A DNA stretch of 43,547 nt from Bacteroidota bacterium (GTDB lineage: Bacteria; Bacteroidota; Bacteroidia; Chitinophagales; Saprospiraceae). The notes beneath the pieces are model-generated. The model was not told the origin of the DNA and searched no databases. It saw only the letters and a list, made by a program, of their open reading frames with translations. The stretch spans positions 158,532 to 202,078 of the forward strand of contig JAAEZH010000004.1 of the NCBI GenBank assembly GCA_018222965.1, written 5' to 3'. Numbering within the stretch: position 1 is the stretch's first letter; each line of letters opens with the position of its first letter. The translations under genes were made by a program, and so were the position numbers. Positions 15,543-24,574 of this stretch are shown piece after piece.

Positions 15543-16514
15543 TTAGAATACGAAGCTGTATTTGATTACAAGGGCCTCGGTGAAACTAACACTGGGAGCC
15601 AATTCGCCGGCTTCTCCGTATTTCCCATTGCCGTTGCGGTCGATCTGTACATCAACATCATCATCCACAAAAAGCTCGGTAACAATATTGAGAGAGATGT
15701 TTTTGAAAATGATCACGCCAAAATCGTTGGTCCAAAGAACATCGATATTTTGTGGTTTACGCAGGTAATTGGAGAACAGGTTTAATGTACTGTTCCAGAT
15801 CAGTTTGTCGTCGAGAAACTTATTGCTGTAGATAGTGGACAGGTTGGCACCCACCGCTACAAAACTGTTGCTCCCCACATCGTTACCGTGTACATTCAGG
15901 GCCGCAATGTTGTCATCGCCTACATAAATAACTTTCAAAGATGCCGGGGACAAAAAGAACGACAAATGATCGTTTACTTTATAGTCAATACCCGGAGAAA
16001 GTTGAAACTGAGCCGGAGAGAAAAACTTAGCAATCAGGCTGGTGGTGTCTGTACCACTTAGTACATTGCCTTCATACGTAGGTAAAAGTAATGTTTGAAG
16101 GTTAGCTTCAATGGCTGCATATGCCTTGCCCTCACCCATCTGATATCCAAACCGGGAGGCAGCGCGTAAAACGTCCAGGTTTTTCTCAAAAGGGAAGTTT
16201 TGCCCGCCAACCCGCTGTGCTGCCAATTGCAGTGAAGCTACATTGGTCCAGGAGAGTTTATCTTCCTTGTAGTTGGCAAAAACAGTTCCCAATCCTCCAA
16301 AACCAATTCGGTTTGATCCGGAACCTACCCTCGGTTGAAATAGTGCCAGCTGAGCAAAGTCAATCCCCATACCTCCACCTATTACCCAGGTAGAATCAGC
16401 CTCCTTATTAGCAGATTCCTGGATTTCAGACAGGCGATCATCACCCGCCTGAGCGAATACACCAGAAATACCAAAAGCAATAAAAAGGAGTACTAATAGT
16501 CCTGCTTTTTTCAT
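15543..16514 (-). CDS. DUF3078 domain protein, probable outer-membrane barrel
   Basis: 323 residues with a Sec signal peptide (MKKAGLLVLLFIAFGISGVFAQ, cleavage after the AQ). Then comes the DUF3078 pattern (STWVIGGGMGIDFAQLALF ... GFGGLGTVFANYKEDKLSWTN). Alternating hydrophobic strands and the terminal aromatic (KYSFVF) point to an outer-membrane beta-barrel. An acidic DDDVDVQIDRNGNGKYG loop near 290-305 resembles a calcium-binding turn. The molecular role is unknown; the family is common in Bacteroidota. It has its own near-consensus promoter and a strong terminator, and follows the MscS gene by 33 bases. Confidence 0.85.
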   Translation of the reverse strand: MKKAGLLVLLFIAFGISGVFAQAGDDRLSEIQESANKEADSTWVIGGGMGIDFAQLALFQPRVGSGSNRIGFGGLGTVFANYKEDKLSWTNVASLQLAAQRVGGQNFPFEKNLDVLRAASRFGYQMGEGKAYAAIEANLQTLLLPTYEGNVLSGTDTTSLIAKFFSPAQFQLSPGIDYKVNDHLSFFLSPASLKVIYVGDDNIAALNVHGNDVGSNSFVAVGANLSTIYSNKFLDDKLIWNSTLNLFSNYLRKPQNIDVLWTNDFGVIIFKNISLNIVTELFVDDDVDVQIDRNGNGKYGEAGELAPSVSFTEALVIKYSFVF

Positions 16515-16537
16515 GTCAATTTTCGTTGTAGATTATA

Positions 16538-16545
16538 AAAAGATA
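16538..16545 (-). promoter_or_regulatory. Near-consensus -7 box for the DUF3078 gene
   Basis: The minus strand reads TATCTTTT (last base off TAnnTTTG), 23 bases upstream of the ATG and just before the end of the preceding MscS gene. Confidence 0.35.
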
Positions 16546-16547
16546 AA

Positions 16548-17408
16548 TTATTCTTCTTCGTCACCGCGACGCAGAATTTCCACGTTCTCGGAGGTGAGTT
16601 TGCTAAGAGGCACAATGATAATACGGTCATTGGCTTCCAGGGTGATTGAGGAATTGTCGATCTCAACAATCTCTCCTTTCATCCCGTCAATGACTATCAA
16701 ATCTCCCAGCCTTACTTTCTTCTTGCTGTAAAAGGAAGCGATAAAGTTGGCCATCATATCCCGCGACGCAAATCCATATCCCAGGGCAAAAGCCAATACA
16801 CCGCCACCTATGATCACGGTGAGGTTGCTACGGATAAAGTCCGTATTGATCTTTGCCTGGCCAAGCGCACTCATTACGACTGCCAGAAATATGAAATAAA
16901 ATATGAAAGAGGCTATCAGTCTTGCCGATGGAATTCCCAGCGACTCACAAGCCGTTTTAACGATGCCCTTAATGAAATCCGCAAAGAGCAGTCCGATGAT
17001 TAGAACAATGCCCGCGGTCAGCAGATTTGGGACGTAGTTTATGATGTCGGTTACCAAGCCGGAAACAGCCGGCATGCCCAGCAGGTCAGTGGCTGCAATA
17101 AGGAAGATCAACAGCAATATGTAGTAAACGACTTTGGAGAGTAAAACACTGAATGTAATGCTGAAATTGGACTTTTCGATAAAGTCGATTTCATTAAGCT
17201 TTTCGGCCAGTTTGTCAATGCCGGAGGCAGCCAGCAACTTTCGAATGACTTTCGCAATAAACCTGGCGAGCATCCATCCCAGTAAAAGCACTAAAATAGC
17301 GCCAAAAAATCGGGGTACAGCTGCGGCAAATTGCTTGCCGAGCTCGATAATCAGGTCCAGAAATCTAAAACTACCGTCTGGGTTGGCCTGGAGGAAAATT
17401 AGTTTCAT
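16548..17408 (-). CDS. Small-conductance mechanosensitive channel (MscS family)
   Basis: 286 residues. There are about five hydrophobic segments, including TM_helix-type repeats (FFGAILVLLLGWMLARFI; YVPNLLTAGIVLIIGLLF). The pore-lining region follows (IIGGGVLAFALGYGFASRDMMANFIA), with the small-residue GGG/GYGFA pattern of MscS TM3, and then the beta-domain VRLGDLIVIDGMKGEIVEID. It should sit in the inner membrane and open under membrane tension, protecting against hypo-osmotic shock. The long cytoplasmic alpha/beta vestibule of E. coli MscS is short or absent. It follows the small proline-rich gene by 24 bases in an operon headed by an ECF sigma factor. Confidence 0.87.
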   Translation of the reverse strand: MKLIFLQANPDGSFRFLDLIIELGKQFAAAVPRFFGAILVLLLGWMLARFIAKVIRKLLAASGIDKLAEKLNEIDFIEKSNFSITFSVLLSKVVYYILLLIFLIAATDLLGMPAVSGLVTDIINYVPNLLTAGIVLIIGLLFADFIKGIVKTACESLGIPSARLIASFIFYFIFLAVVMSALGQAKINTDFIRSNLTVIIGGGVLAFALGYGFASRDMMANFIASFYSKKKVRLGDLIVIDGMKGEIVEIDNSSITLEANDRIIIVPLSKLTSENVEILRRGDEEE

Positions 17409-17432
17409 GTGATGGTGTTCTGTTCTTTCGCT

Positions 17433-17693
17433 TTAGTAGGCCCGTGGTCCGGTTTTACCCGGAGCACCTGGTACTCCTTTTCCGGAGCCGGGATCCCGTC
17501 TTTTGGAACTTTCGTCCTGTTCTCCGCCGCTCAACAGGACAAATAGGTCCATGACGCGGGGAAGGTATAATTCTACGACCTGACCAATAAATCGGTAGAT
17601 CTTCATGGTACCACCCAAATTGCTTTTTATGTGAGGGGGCGGTGGTGGAGTGCGCCTTTCTTCCTCTTCCATCAGTCTCTTAAAATTATTCAT
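17433..17693 (-). CDS. Small proline-rich protein of unknown function
   Basis: 86 residues from the ATG at 17691-17693; a longer reading would overlap the sigma gene by 53 bases, so the short form is preferred. Visible features are an acidic start (MNNFKRLMEEEERR), a run of five prolines, a weakly hydrophobic stretch (IGQVVELYLPRVMDLFVLLSG) and a Gly/Pro/Lys-rich, probably disordered tail. It is not recognisable as an anti-sigma factor: there is no clear transmembrane helix or zinc motif. It sits 28 bases after the ECF sigma gene and 24 before the MscS gene, so it is probably co-expressed with both. Confidence 0.55.
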   Translation of the reverse strand: MNNFKRLMEEEERRTPPPPPHIKSNLGGTMKIYRFIGQVVELYLPRVMDLFVLLSGGEQDESSKRRDPGSGKGVPGAPGKTGPRAY

Positions 17694-17721
17694 AAGGCAA
17701 ATCACGATGCTGTAACCCTGC

Positions 17722-18348
17722 TTAATCGTGGGGATACAAGGTTTGATAAATCTTTCTGGCGCGCTCCTTCGCACGCTTAATTTTCATTTTAATGGCACTT
17801 TCTGTTTTGTCCAGTACTTTCGCTATCTCCCGAATCTGCAATTCTTGCTGATACTTCATGAGCAGGACTGCTTTGTCGCCCGGGGGAAGTTCTTCCAATA
17901 CAGCTTGTAAACGGTCGATCTCCATCTCGAGCAACTCTTTGTCCGGAATCTCGTCTTCGACTACATCAGGCGGATTCTCCACCTCGTCTGTAAACAGCTT
18001 CTGGTGTTTCTTTCCGCGACGTATGAGGTCGATACAGTAATTATAAGTAATGGAGTAGACCCAGGTAGAAAACTTGGATCTTTCACTAAACTTCGAAAGG
18101 TTCAGGAATATCTTCGTAAAAATGTCCTGAACCGCATCCTGGGCTCGAGTTTCATCTTTTAGAAGGGATATGCACTTGGCATACACCTTTGTAGAATAAC
18201 GATCGTATAAAAGATCAAAATAGGCCGACTCCTGCGTTTCCATGTAACGCTGGATCAGCTCTATGTCAGATCGCTTTTTTCTTGTTGGTGTTTCCAATTG
18301 TCCAGGTTCGGAGTTGATCTCCATTCCGCTACCTTTAGACGGCAGCAT
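17722..18348 (-). CDS. ECF RNA polymerase sigma factor
   Basis: 208 residues. Sigma region 2 is at about 35-105 (FDLLYDRYSTKVYAKC, AQDAVQDIFTKIFLNL, FSTWVYSITYNYCIDLIRR) and region 4 is at about 145-200 (LEELPPGDKAVLLMKYQQ, a helix-turn-helix in IREIAKVLDKTESAIKMKIKRAK). It directs core polymerase to a dedicated promoter set. The start may instead be the second Met (codon at 18322-18324). No typical anti-sigma gene follows; the next genes encode a small unknown protein and an MscS channel, which suggests envelope or osmotic stress as a possible signal. Confidence 0.93.
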   Translation of the reverse strand: MLPSKGSGMEINSEPGQLETPTRKKRSDIELIQRYMETQESAYFDLLYDRYSTKVYAKCISLLKDETRAQDAVQDIFTKIFLNLSKFSERSKFSTWVYSITYNYCIDLIRRGKKHQKLFTDEVENPPDVVEDEIPDKELLEMEIDRLQAVLEELPPGDKAVLLMKYQQELQIREIAKVLDKTESAIKMKIKRAKERARKIYQTLYPHD

Positions 18349-18393
18349 TCAGGAAAAGACACAACTCAGCCTAAAAAAAAGTTGATTGCAGGG

Positions 18394-18401
18394 AAAAGGT
18401 A
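18394..18401 (-). promoter_or_regulatory. Near-consensus -7 box for the ECF sigma operon
   Basis: The minus strand reads TACCTTTT (last base off TAnnTTTG), 45 bases upstream of the sigma ATG, in the 287-base gap divergent from the EamA gene. Confidence 0.35.
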
Positions 18402-18611
18402 TCCAAAACAGACTTGTTTTCCCGGAGCAATCTGCTTGATCTCTTACAGCCCACAATTTAGGGATTCTTTTGTTCTGTGGGCATTACAAACAGCTTTTCC
18501 TTTATATGTTGCTTTTTCGAATGCTCTAAATCCAATTGCCGTCTGAGGATAAGCAGGTTTTTACAATGTATAAAGTTGTTCGAATTTGTATTGAATCACG
18601 ACCGGATTTTT

Positions 18612-18619
18612 AACCTTTG
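18612..18619 (+). promoter_or_regulatory. Near-consensus -7 box for the EamA transporter gene
   Basis: AACCTTTG (first base off TAnnTTTG), 16 bases before the ATG at 18636. It supports that ATG over the in-frame upstream extension to 18477. Confidence 0.35.
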
Positions 18620-18635
18620 CGGAATAATTTTTCAG

Positions 18636-19553
18636 ATGAAAAATAAACTCCTGGCGGCTCATTTAGCCCTGCTGGCTGTAGCGCTTATTTATGGCTCTAA
18701 TTACAGCATTGCAAAACTGGTGCTCGATCCGGGCTATCTTACGCCTAAAGCCCTGGTACTCCTGCGCATTATCACGGGCCTGGTTCTCTTTACGGGAATT
18801 CACTTCTTCTTCGTCAGAGAGAAGGTGCAGAAAAAAGACTGGGGCCGCATGGCTTTGTGCGGACTTTTTGGCGTAGCAGCCAACCAGATGTTCTTTTTGC
18901 TTGGATTGCGCCTGACTACACCGATTCATGCTTCCCTGATCATGACAACCACGCCCATATTGGTGCTCCTGATCGCAACGGTGCTTGCTGCCGAACGACT
19001 TACTACCCGCAAGGGAGTGGGTACCCTGCTCGGCCTGGCAGGAGCGGCCTGGCTGATTACCCAAAAAGCGGCTCCGGGTAGCAGCGCTGAAAGCACCTTT
19101 TGGGGCGATCTCTTCATTTTCATCAATGCCAGTTGCTATGGGATCTATCTGGTCCTTGTCAACCAGCTCATGAAAAAATACAATCCCTTTACGGTTATCC
19201 GATGGGTGTTTAGTTTTGGAATCCTTTATGTATTGCCTTTTGCGACAGGCGATTTGCTGGCCAGCAACTGGGCAGCGATCGGTCCGGATATATGGAAGGC
19301 TATCGCTTTTGTCTTGCTGGCCACCACCTTTTTGGCCTACCTGTTTAATACCTATGCACTCGGAATTGTCAATCCCTCCACAGTCTCTGCGTATATTTAC
19401 CTGCAGCCGCTCTTTGCCGGTTTGATTTCAATATGGATGGGCCAGGAAAAGCTGAACCCTGAAAAAATCATTGCCGGATCGCTCATTTTTCTGGGGGTCT
19501 ATCTGGTTAGTACTAAAGGCTTTCGCCGAAAGGCGGGTAGCGTGGAGAGATGA
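18636..19553 (+). CDS. EamA (DMT superfamily) transporter
   Basis: 305 residues starting MKNKLLAAHLALLAVALIYG. Ten hydrophobic helices form two EamA repeats (GSNYSIAKLVLDPGYLTPKALVLLR in the first; GIYLVLVNQLMKKYNPFTVIRWVFSFG at the start of the second). The repeats end with the usual YIYLQPLFAGLISIWMGQEKL and GSLIFLGVYLV. These inner-membrane carriers export or import small metabolites; the substrate cannot be told. The frame extends upstream to 18477 without a plausible start, and a promoter-like box just before 18636 supports the chosen ATG. The last 12 or so residues (GFRRKAGSVER) come largely from a copy of the dispersed repeat at 19518. Confidence 0.9.
   Translation: MKNKLLAAHLALLAVALIYGSNYSIAKLVLDPGYLTPKALVLLRIITGLVLFTGIHFFFVREKVQKKDWGRMALCGLFGVAANQMFFLLGLRLTTPIHASLIMTTTPILVLLIATVLAAERLTTRKGVGTLLGLAGAAWLITQKAAPGSSAESTFWGDLFIFINASCYGIYLVLVNQLMKKYNPFTVIRWVFSFGILYVLPFATGDLLASNWAAIGPDIWKAIAFVLLATTFLAYLFNTYALGIVNPSTVSAYIYLQPLFAGLISIWMGQEKLNPEKIIAGSLIFLGVYLVSTKGFRRKAGSVER
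19518..19534 (+). repeat. Dispersed GGCTTTCGCCGAAAGGC repeat at 3' end of EamA gene
   Basis: Complete 17-base core, followed by GG as in the next copy 72 bases downstream. It encodes GFRRKAG just before the stop, beyond the last membrane helix, so it seems to have lengthened the C-terminus. Confidence 0.75.
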
Positions 19554-19586
19554 CAGGTGTTTGCAACGCAATTTTATATGCTGCTG

Positions 19587-19608
19587 TTTGGCTTTCGCCG
19601 AAAGGCGG
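19587..19608 (+). repeat. Dispersed repeat, intergenic copy
   Basis: TTT then the full 17-base core (19590-19606) then GG. It lies in the 140-base gap between the EamA and VAT-1-like genes, in the same orientation as the copy at 19518. There is no T-run after it, so it is not a standard terminator. Confidence 0.75.
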
Positions 19609-19693
19609 AAATAAAGAGGGACGTTGAGGGTTTGGAGATGAGAGGAAGAAGGATCGGTTAAAAACGAAAAAAGTAAAGGAAAAAAATGAACGC

Positions 19694-20707
19694 ATGAAAC
19701 GTCAGATCTATCAATTAAAAGCGGGATCGATCAATAACCTGGAAAGGCTAGAAGATCAGCTGCCGGATCCGGAAGATACAGAAGTGCAGATTGAGGTGAA
19801 AGCCATCGGACTCAATTTCGCGGATGTTTTTGCGATCTGGGGCTTGTACAGCGCAACGCCGAAGGGCATCTTTACGCCCGGCCTGGAGTATGCAGGGGTT
19901 GTGATCAAATGTGGAAAAGACGTAAACAAAGTAAAAGAAGGCGACCGGGTCATGGGTGTCACCCGCTTTGGTGCCTATGCGAGTCACCTCAATATTGATG
20001 CAAGGTATGTGGTGCGCCTTCCGGCGAATTGGGATTTCCGCGAAGGAGCAGCTTATGTCGTTCAGGGATTAACTGCTTATTATGCCCTCTTCAATTTGGG
20101 TGCTTTGCAAAAAGGTGATACGGTATTGATCCATAGTGCTGCCGGCGGAGTGGGTACTTTGGCAAACCGGATGGCTAAGTACTTCGATGCGTACACGATC
20201 GGTTCGGTAGGTGGTGCGGCCAAAGTAGAATATTGTAAGAAAGAGGGGTATGACAAAGTAATCGTAAGAGGGGAGGATTTTGGTGCGCAACTAGAGGAGA
20301 ACCTGGGTGGTCGCCCCTTACATTTGGTCATGGAATGCATTGGAGGCAAGGTACTGAAAGCCGGATATGATCAATTGGCTCCCCGGGGCAGAATGGTGGT
20401 TTATGGCTCGGCCAGCTATTCGCAGAAGCGGGACAAACCCAACCCCATAAAACTAATCCTCAAATACTTGCGACGGCCAAAAATCGATCCGCAGGGCATG
20501 ATCCAGGAAAATAAAGGCATCCTTGGGTTTAATCTGATTTACCTCTACGAAGAAGCAGACCTCATGCACGAGATCCTGGGGGAGATTGCCGACATGGACA
20601 TAGGCAAACCCAATATCGGTGCAGCATTTGCTTTTGATGATCTCCCGGATGCCATTCGCACTTTCAGTAAAGGAAAGACTACCGGAAAGGTGGTTATTAC
20701 GCTTTGA
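19694..20707 (+). CDS. Zinc-free medium-chain oxidoreductase (quinone oxidoreductase / VAT-1-like)
   Basis: 337 residues of the MDR superfamily. The GroES-like N-terminal domain (about 25-120: GLNFADVFAIWGLYS, PGLEYAGVV) is followed by a Rossmann domain with the variant nucleotide motif HSAAGGVGTLANRMAKY (about 147-163). The catalytic-zinc Cys/His set is not evident, as expected for NADPH-dependent quinone oxidoreductases. The KPNPIKLILKYLRRPKIDP insert and the DLMHEILGEI region resemble VAT-1 homologues. Probable cytosolic NADPH-dependent reductase of unknown substrate. Convergent with the AMP nucleosidase gene, 10 bases away. Confidence 0.85.
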   Translation: MKRQIYQLKAGSINNLERLEDQLPDPEDTEVQIEVKAIGLNFADVFAIWGLYSATPKGIFTPGLEYAGVVIKCGKDVNKVKEGDRVMGVTRFGAYASHLNIDARYVVRLPANWDFREGAAYVVQGLTAYYALFNLGALQKGDTVLIHSAAGGVGTLANRMAKYFDAYTIGSVGGAAKVEYCKKEGYDKVIVRGEDFGAQLEENLGGRPLHLVMECIGGKVLKAGYDQLAPRGRMVVYGSASYSQKRDKPNPIKLILKYLRRPKIDPQGMIQENKGILGFNLIYLYEEADLMHEILGEIADMDIGKPNIGAAFAFDDLPDAIRTFSKGKTTGKVVITL

Positions 20708-20717
20708 TGAGCGGACC

Positions 20718-21491
20718 TTAGAACTTCAAATGCTTTACGGTTTGCCCTTTGTTGATCAGCTGCTTCAAGCTGTCTATACCTACTTTCAGGTGCAGGTCGA
20801 CAAATTTGGAGGTAACAGATTTGTCGCTTTCGGTAGTTTTGACACCTTCCGGCAACATGGGGATATCTGAAACGAGAAGTAAAGCTCCTGCGGGAATCTG
20901 GTTTGAAAAAGCAGCTACAAAGATGGTTGCTGTTTCCATGTCAATCGCCATGACGCGAAGGCTGCGGAGGTATTTCTTGAAGTTTTTCTTGTGCTCCCAT
21001 ACCCGCCGGTTGGTCGTGTAAACCGTTCCTGTCCAGTAATCCATTTGGTAATCCCGGTTGATGGTCGAAGAAACTGCCTTTTGAAGAGCAAAGGCCGGAA
21101 GGGCAGGCACTTCAGGAGGCATGTAGTCATTACTCGTTCCCTCTCCTCTAATGGCAGCGATCGGGAGTATTAAATCTCCAACTTTATTCTTCTTTTTCAA
21201 TCCGCCACATTTCCCCAAAAACAAAACCGCTTTGGGATTGATGGCAGAAAGCAGGTCCATAACAGTCGCTGCATTGGGGCTTCCCATACCGAAATTGATA
21301 ATGGTAATACCCTCTGCGGTAGCGCATTGCATGGTGTTTTTCTGGCCGTATATCTTTACTTTATGCCAATTGGCAAAAAGGGTAACGTAGTTGCTGAAGT
21401 TGGTCAGCAGAATGTATTTCCCAAACTTGTCCAGGGACATTCCTGTGTACCGGGGCAGCCAATTGGCCACGATTTCTTTTTTGGTCTTCAT
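20718..21491 (-). CDS. amn: AMP nucleosidase
   Basis: 257 residues, the short single-domain form found in Bacteroidota. The phosphorylase fold of the PNP/UDP family is evident from VLFLGKCGGL (about 94-103), EGTSNDYMPPEVPALPA and the catalytic-region motif VMAIDMETATIFVAAFSN (about 182-199), followed by LLLVSDIPMLPEGVKT. It hydrolyses AMP to adenine and ribose 5-phosphate, adjusting adenylate and purine pools. Its promoter box lies inside the 3' end of carB, so it can be expressed separately. The neighbouring pyrimidine/arginine enzyme CarB also consumes ATP, but a functional link is only a guess. Confidence 0.92.
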   Translation of the reverse strand: MKTKKEIVANWLPRYTGMSLDKFGKYILLTNFSNYVTLFANWHKVKIYGQKNTMQCATAEGITIINFGMGSPNAATVMDLLSAINPKAVLFLGKCGGLKKKNKVGDLILPIAAIRGEGTSNDYMPPEVPALPAFALQKAVSSTINRDYQMDYWTGTVYTTNRRVWEHKKNFKKYLRSLRVMAIDMETATIFVAAFSNQIPAGALLLVSDIPMLPEGVKTTESDKSVTSKFVDLHLKVGIDSLKQLINKGQTVKHLKF

Positions 21492-21519
21492 TTACACTGT
21501 TTTTGGCCCCCGAGCCGCA

Positions 21520-21527
21520 CAAACTTA
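21520..21527 (-). promoter_or_regulatory. Bacteroidota -7 promoter box for AMP nucleosidase
   Basis: The minus strand reads TAAGTTTG, a perfect TAnnTTTG match, 28 bases upstream of the ATG and overlapping the carB stop. Confidence 0.5.
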
Positions 21528-24344
21528 TCGAGTCAGATACATCGAGCGCTCTCTGTCGAGCTCGCGGAAGAACGGATCAGACAGGTCTTTGATGAAGTGG
21601 ATGGCTTCACCGGTAGATTTCATCTCTGGTCCGAGGTTCTTATCGACATTCGGGAACTTGTTAAACGAGAATACGGGCACCTTGATTGCATACCCGCTTG
21701 GTTGTGGATTGATATTGAAATCCTTCAACTTCTTGGTGCCCATCATAACATGGGTCGCAATCTTAAGGTATGGAACTTTGTATGCTTTGGCGATAAAAGG
21801 CGTGGTTCGGGACGCCCGGGGGTTTGCCTCGATCACGTATACCGTTTCGTCTTTGATGGCAAATTGAATGTTGATCAATCCGCGGATATTAAGGGCGCGG
21901 GCCAGTTTTTCTGTATACTCAACCATCTTGTTTACCACTTCCACGGAGAGGCTGTAAGTAGGCAGCACCGCAGAACTATCGCCGGAGTGGATACCTGCCG
22001 GTTCGATGTGTTCCATAATGCCCATGATGTGGATTTCGTCCCCATCAAAAATGGCATCAATCTCTGCTTCTTTGGCACGATCCAGGAATTGGTCAATCAG
22101 GACTTTGTTGTCTGGCATGTGCTTGAAGATGCTCAACACCTGACGCTCGAGTTCATTGTCGTTGATTACGATGCGCATGCGTTGGCCACCCAGTACATAC
22201 GATGGGCGTACCAGAACCGGGTAAGTTACTTCATTGGCAATGCGCAGGGCTTCGTCGGTATCCTTAGCCGCTCCATATTTTGGATACGGAATGGAAAGCT
22301 CTTTCAACAGGTCGGAAAAGGCGCCGCGATCTTCGGCCAGGTCGAGAGAAGGGAAGTCGGTCCCAATGAGAGGAATGCCCTTTTTGTGCAGGGTTTCTGC
22401 GAGTTTCAGCGCCGTTTGTCCACCAAGCTGTACGATTACACCGGCTGGTTTTTCCAGTTCGATGATCTCTTCCAGGTGTTCCCAGAATACCGGCTCGAAG
22501 TAAAGTTTGTCTGCCATGTCGAAGTCGGTAGAAACCGTCTCCGGGTTGCAATTGACCATGATGGCCTCAAAACCGGCTTCTTTAATGGCCAGCAAACCGT
22601 GTACACAACAATAATCAAATTCGATTCCTTGTCCGATGCGGTTTGGTCCGGAGCCCAGAACGATAATCTTCTTTTTGTCGTCTTTAGGAATGCTTTCGTT
22701 TTCTTTGTCGAAGGTAGAGTAGAAGTAAGGCGTTTGTGCTTCAAATTCAGCGGCACAGGTATCTACCATTTTATAGGTTCGGCGGATACCCAGCGATTTG
22801 CGGTGCTTCCGTACGGCGTCCTCCTCGATGCGCAACAACCAGGCGATCTGCGCGTCGGAATATCCTACTGTTTTTAATTCGTGGAGGAAGTCTTTAGGGA
22901 TGTCTTCAGCCACATTGTAGCGCATCAACTCCTGCTCGTATTGAGTCAGGCGTTTGATCTGTTTGATAAACCAGGGGTCAATACCGGTTAGCTTCTGGAT
23001 GGTTTTAATGGGTACACCTAAACGCAGCGCGTCCTTCAGTCGGAAGATCCGATCTTCTCCGGCTACTTCCAGTCGATGTAAGATATCATCTGTTTTGATC
23101 CATTCTTTCTTATCAGCGCCGAGTCCCTGACGGCCGTTCTCCAGCGATTGACAGGCTTTTTGCAGGGCCTCAAGGAAAGTTCTTCCGATTGCCATAACCT
23201 CACCAACTGATTTCATCTGCAAGCCCAGAGTGTGGTCTGCGCCCTGGAATTTCGCAAAGTTCCAGCGAGGCATTTTTACAATTACGTAGTCGAGGGTTGG
23301 CTCAAAGTAAGCAGAGGTCGTTTGAGTGATCTGGTTTTTTAACTCATCCAGGGAGTAACCGATAGCCAGTTTGGCTGCAATTTTTGCAATGGGATAACCC
23401 GTAGCCTTACTGGCAAGAGCGGAAGATCGGGATACCCTTGGGTTGATCTCAATAACGATCAGTTCCTCCGTCTCCGGATTTTGCGAAAATTGAATGTTAC
23501 AACCCCCGGCAAATTCTCCCAGAGAGCGCATCGCGTGGATGGCTTCGTCCCGCATTTGCTGGTAAGCGGTATCCGACAGGGTCATGGCCGGAGCCACGGT
23601 AATGCTGTCACCGGTGTGGATACCCATGGGGTCGAGATTCTCTACCACACAGATAATAACGACATTATCTTTATTGTCGCGCAGGAGCTCAAGCTCAAAT
23701 TCTTTCCAGCCTAACACCGCTTTTTCAACCAGTACTTCATGGGTTGGCGACATGGATAGACCGCGTCGGAGTGCATCGTCAAATTGCGATTCTTCGTGTA
23801 CGAAACCGCCACCGGTACCTCCCAGTGTATAGCTGGGGCGAATTACCAGGGGATATCCAATTTTTTGTGCGGCTTCTTTACCTTCCAGGAAGGAGTTGGC
23901 GATGAAGGAGGGCGCAACGCTAAGCCCTTCTTTTACCATTAATTTGCGGAATTCTTCCCGATTTTCCGTGCGTTCAATGGCATCGATGTCAACGCCGATC
24001 ATACGTACGTTGTATTTTTCCCAAATGCCTTGTTTGTCGACGTCAATAGCCAGATTCAGGGCCGTCTGACCACCCATGGTTGGGAGTACGGCATCGATCT
24101 TTTCCTGCTGGAGGATGTGTTCGATACTTTCAACAGTCAGAGGCAAAAGGTAAATGTTGTCGGCAGTAACCGGATCGGTCATAATCGTTGCCGGATTGGA
24201 GTTGATCAGGGTTACCTCGATACCTTCTTCCCGCAAGGAACGAGAAGCCTGGGATCCGGAATAATCAAACTCACAGGCCTGGCCGATGATGATCGGTCCG
24301 CTACCGATGATCAGAACAGAACGAATGGAAGTATCTTTTGGCAT
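21525..24344 (-). CDS. carB: Carbamoyl-phosphate synthase large subunit, short form without MGS domain
   Basis: 939 residues from the ATG at 24342-24344 ([22 protein letters not shown]). The open frame runs 54 bases further, but only to a TTG that lies in the promoter box. It contains the two ATP-grasp halves (carboxy-phosphate domain about 1-400; carbamoyl-phosphate domain about 545-935) and the intervening oligomerisation region. Key motifs are [35 protein letters not shown] and [14 protein letters not shown]. The protein stops right after [11 protein letters not shown], where E. coli CarB continues into the allosteric MGS-like domain, so that domain is absent; I recall other Bacteroidota CarB proteins of this length. 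It makes carbamoyl phosphate with CarA for arginine and pyrimidine synthesis; carA is not in the window. Confidence 0.95.
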   Translation of the reverse strand: MPKDTSIRSVLIIGSGPIIIGQACEFDYSGSQASRSLREEGIEVTLINSNPATIMTDPVTADNIYLLPLTVESIEHILQQEKIDAVLPTMGGQTALNLAIDVDKQGIWEKYNVRMIGVDIDAIERTENREEFRKLMVKEGLSVAPSFIANSFLEGKEAAQKIGYPLVIRPSYTLGGTGGGFVHEESQFDDALRRGLSMSPTHEVLVEKAVLGWKEFELELLRDNKDNVVIICVVENLDPMGIHTGDSITVAPAMTLSDTAYQQMRDEAIHAMRSLGEFAGGCNIQFSQNPETEELIVIEINPRVSRSSALASKATGYPIAKIAAKLAIGYSLDELKNQITQTTSAYFEPTLDYVIVKMPRWNFAKFQGADHTLGLQMKSVGEVMAIGRTFLEALQKACQSLENGRQGLGADKKEWIKTDDILHRLEVAGEDRIFRLKDALRLGVPIKTIQKLTGIDPWFIKQIKRLTQYEQELMRYNVAEDIPKDFLHELKTVGYSDAQIAWLLRIEEDAVRKHRKSLGIRRTYKMVDTCAAEFEAQTPYFYSTFDKENESIPKDDKKKIIVLGSGPNRIGQGIEFDYCCVHGLLAIKEAGFEAIMVNCNPETVSTDFDMADKLYFEPVFWEHLEEIIELEKPAGVIVQLGGQTALKLAETLHKKGIPLIGTDFPSLDLAEDRGAFSDLLKELSIPYPKYGAAKDTDEALRIANEVTYPVLVRPSYVLGGQRMRIVINDNELERQVLSIFKHMPDNKVLIDQFLDRAKEAEIDAIFDGDEIHIMGIMEHIEPAGIHSGDSSAVLPTYSLSVEVVNKMVEYTEKLARALNIRGLINIQFAIKDETVYVIEANPRASRTTPFIAKAYKVPYLKIATHVMMGTKKLKDFNINPQPSGYAIKVPVFSFNKFPNVDKNLGPEMKSTGEAIHFIKDLSDPFFRELDRERSMYLTR

Positions 24345-24395
24345 GGATAGAGTTTTGAACGGCTCAAACTGGGCTGACGCCCTGATAAATTCCCG

Positions 24396-24403
24396 CAAAG
24401 ATA
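24396..24403 (-). promoter_or_regulatory. Bacteroidota -7 promoter box for carB
   Basis: The minus strand reads TATCTTTG, a perfect match. Predicted transcription start is about 24390, giving a leader of about 45 bases to the ATG at 24344. It excludes the TTG at 24398 as a start. Confidence 0.6.
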
Positions 24404-24574
24404 AGTAGTGGAAGGGGGATTTTTGAATTTTAAATTTTGATTTTTTGAAATAGCTTTATTCAGGGGCGTGGAGGGGTGTTTTCGTTTCGAGATAGTAGCT
24501 GTTTACTTGCTTGTCTTTGGCAAGGAGGGCTCCCCAATATCCAGCGACGAAAAAATGGAAGTAAACCGAAATAT

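Noticed and set aside
21327-22877. 516-aa open frame on the plus strand
   Set aside because: It is antisense to carB and AMP nucleosidase, both of which are certain; the translation is Phe/Val/Asp-rich shadow sequence.
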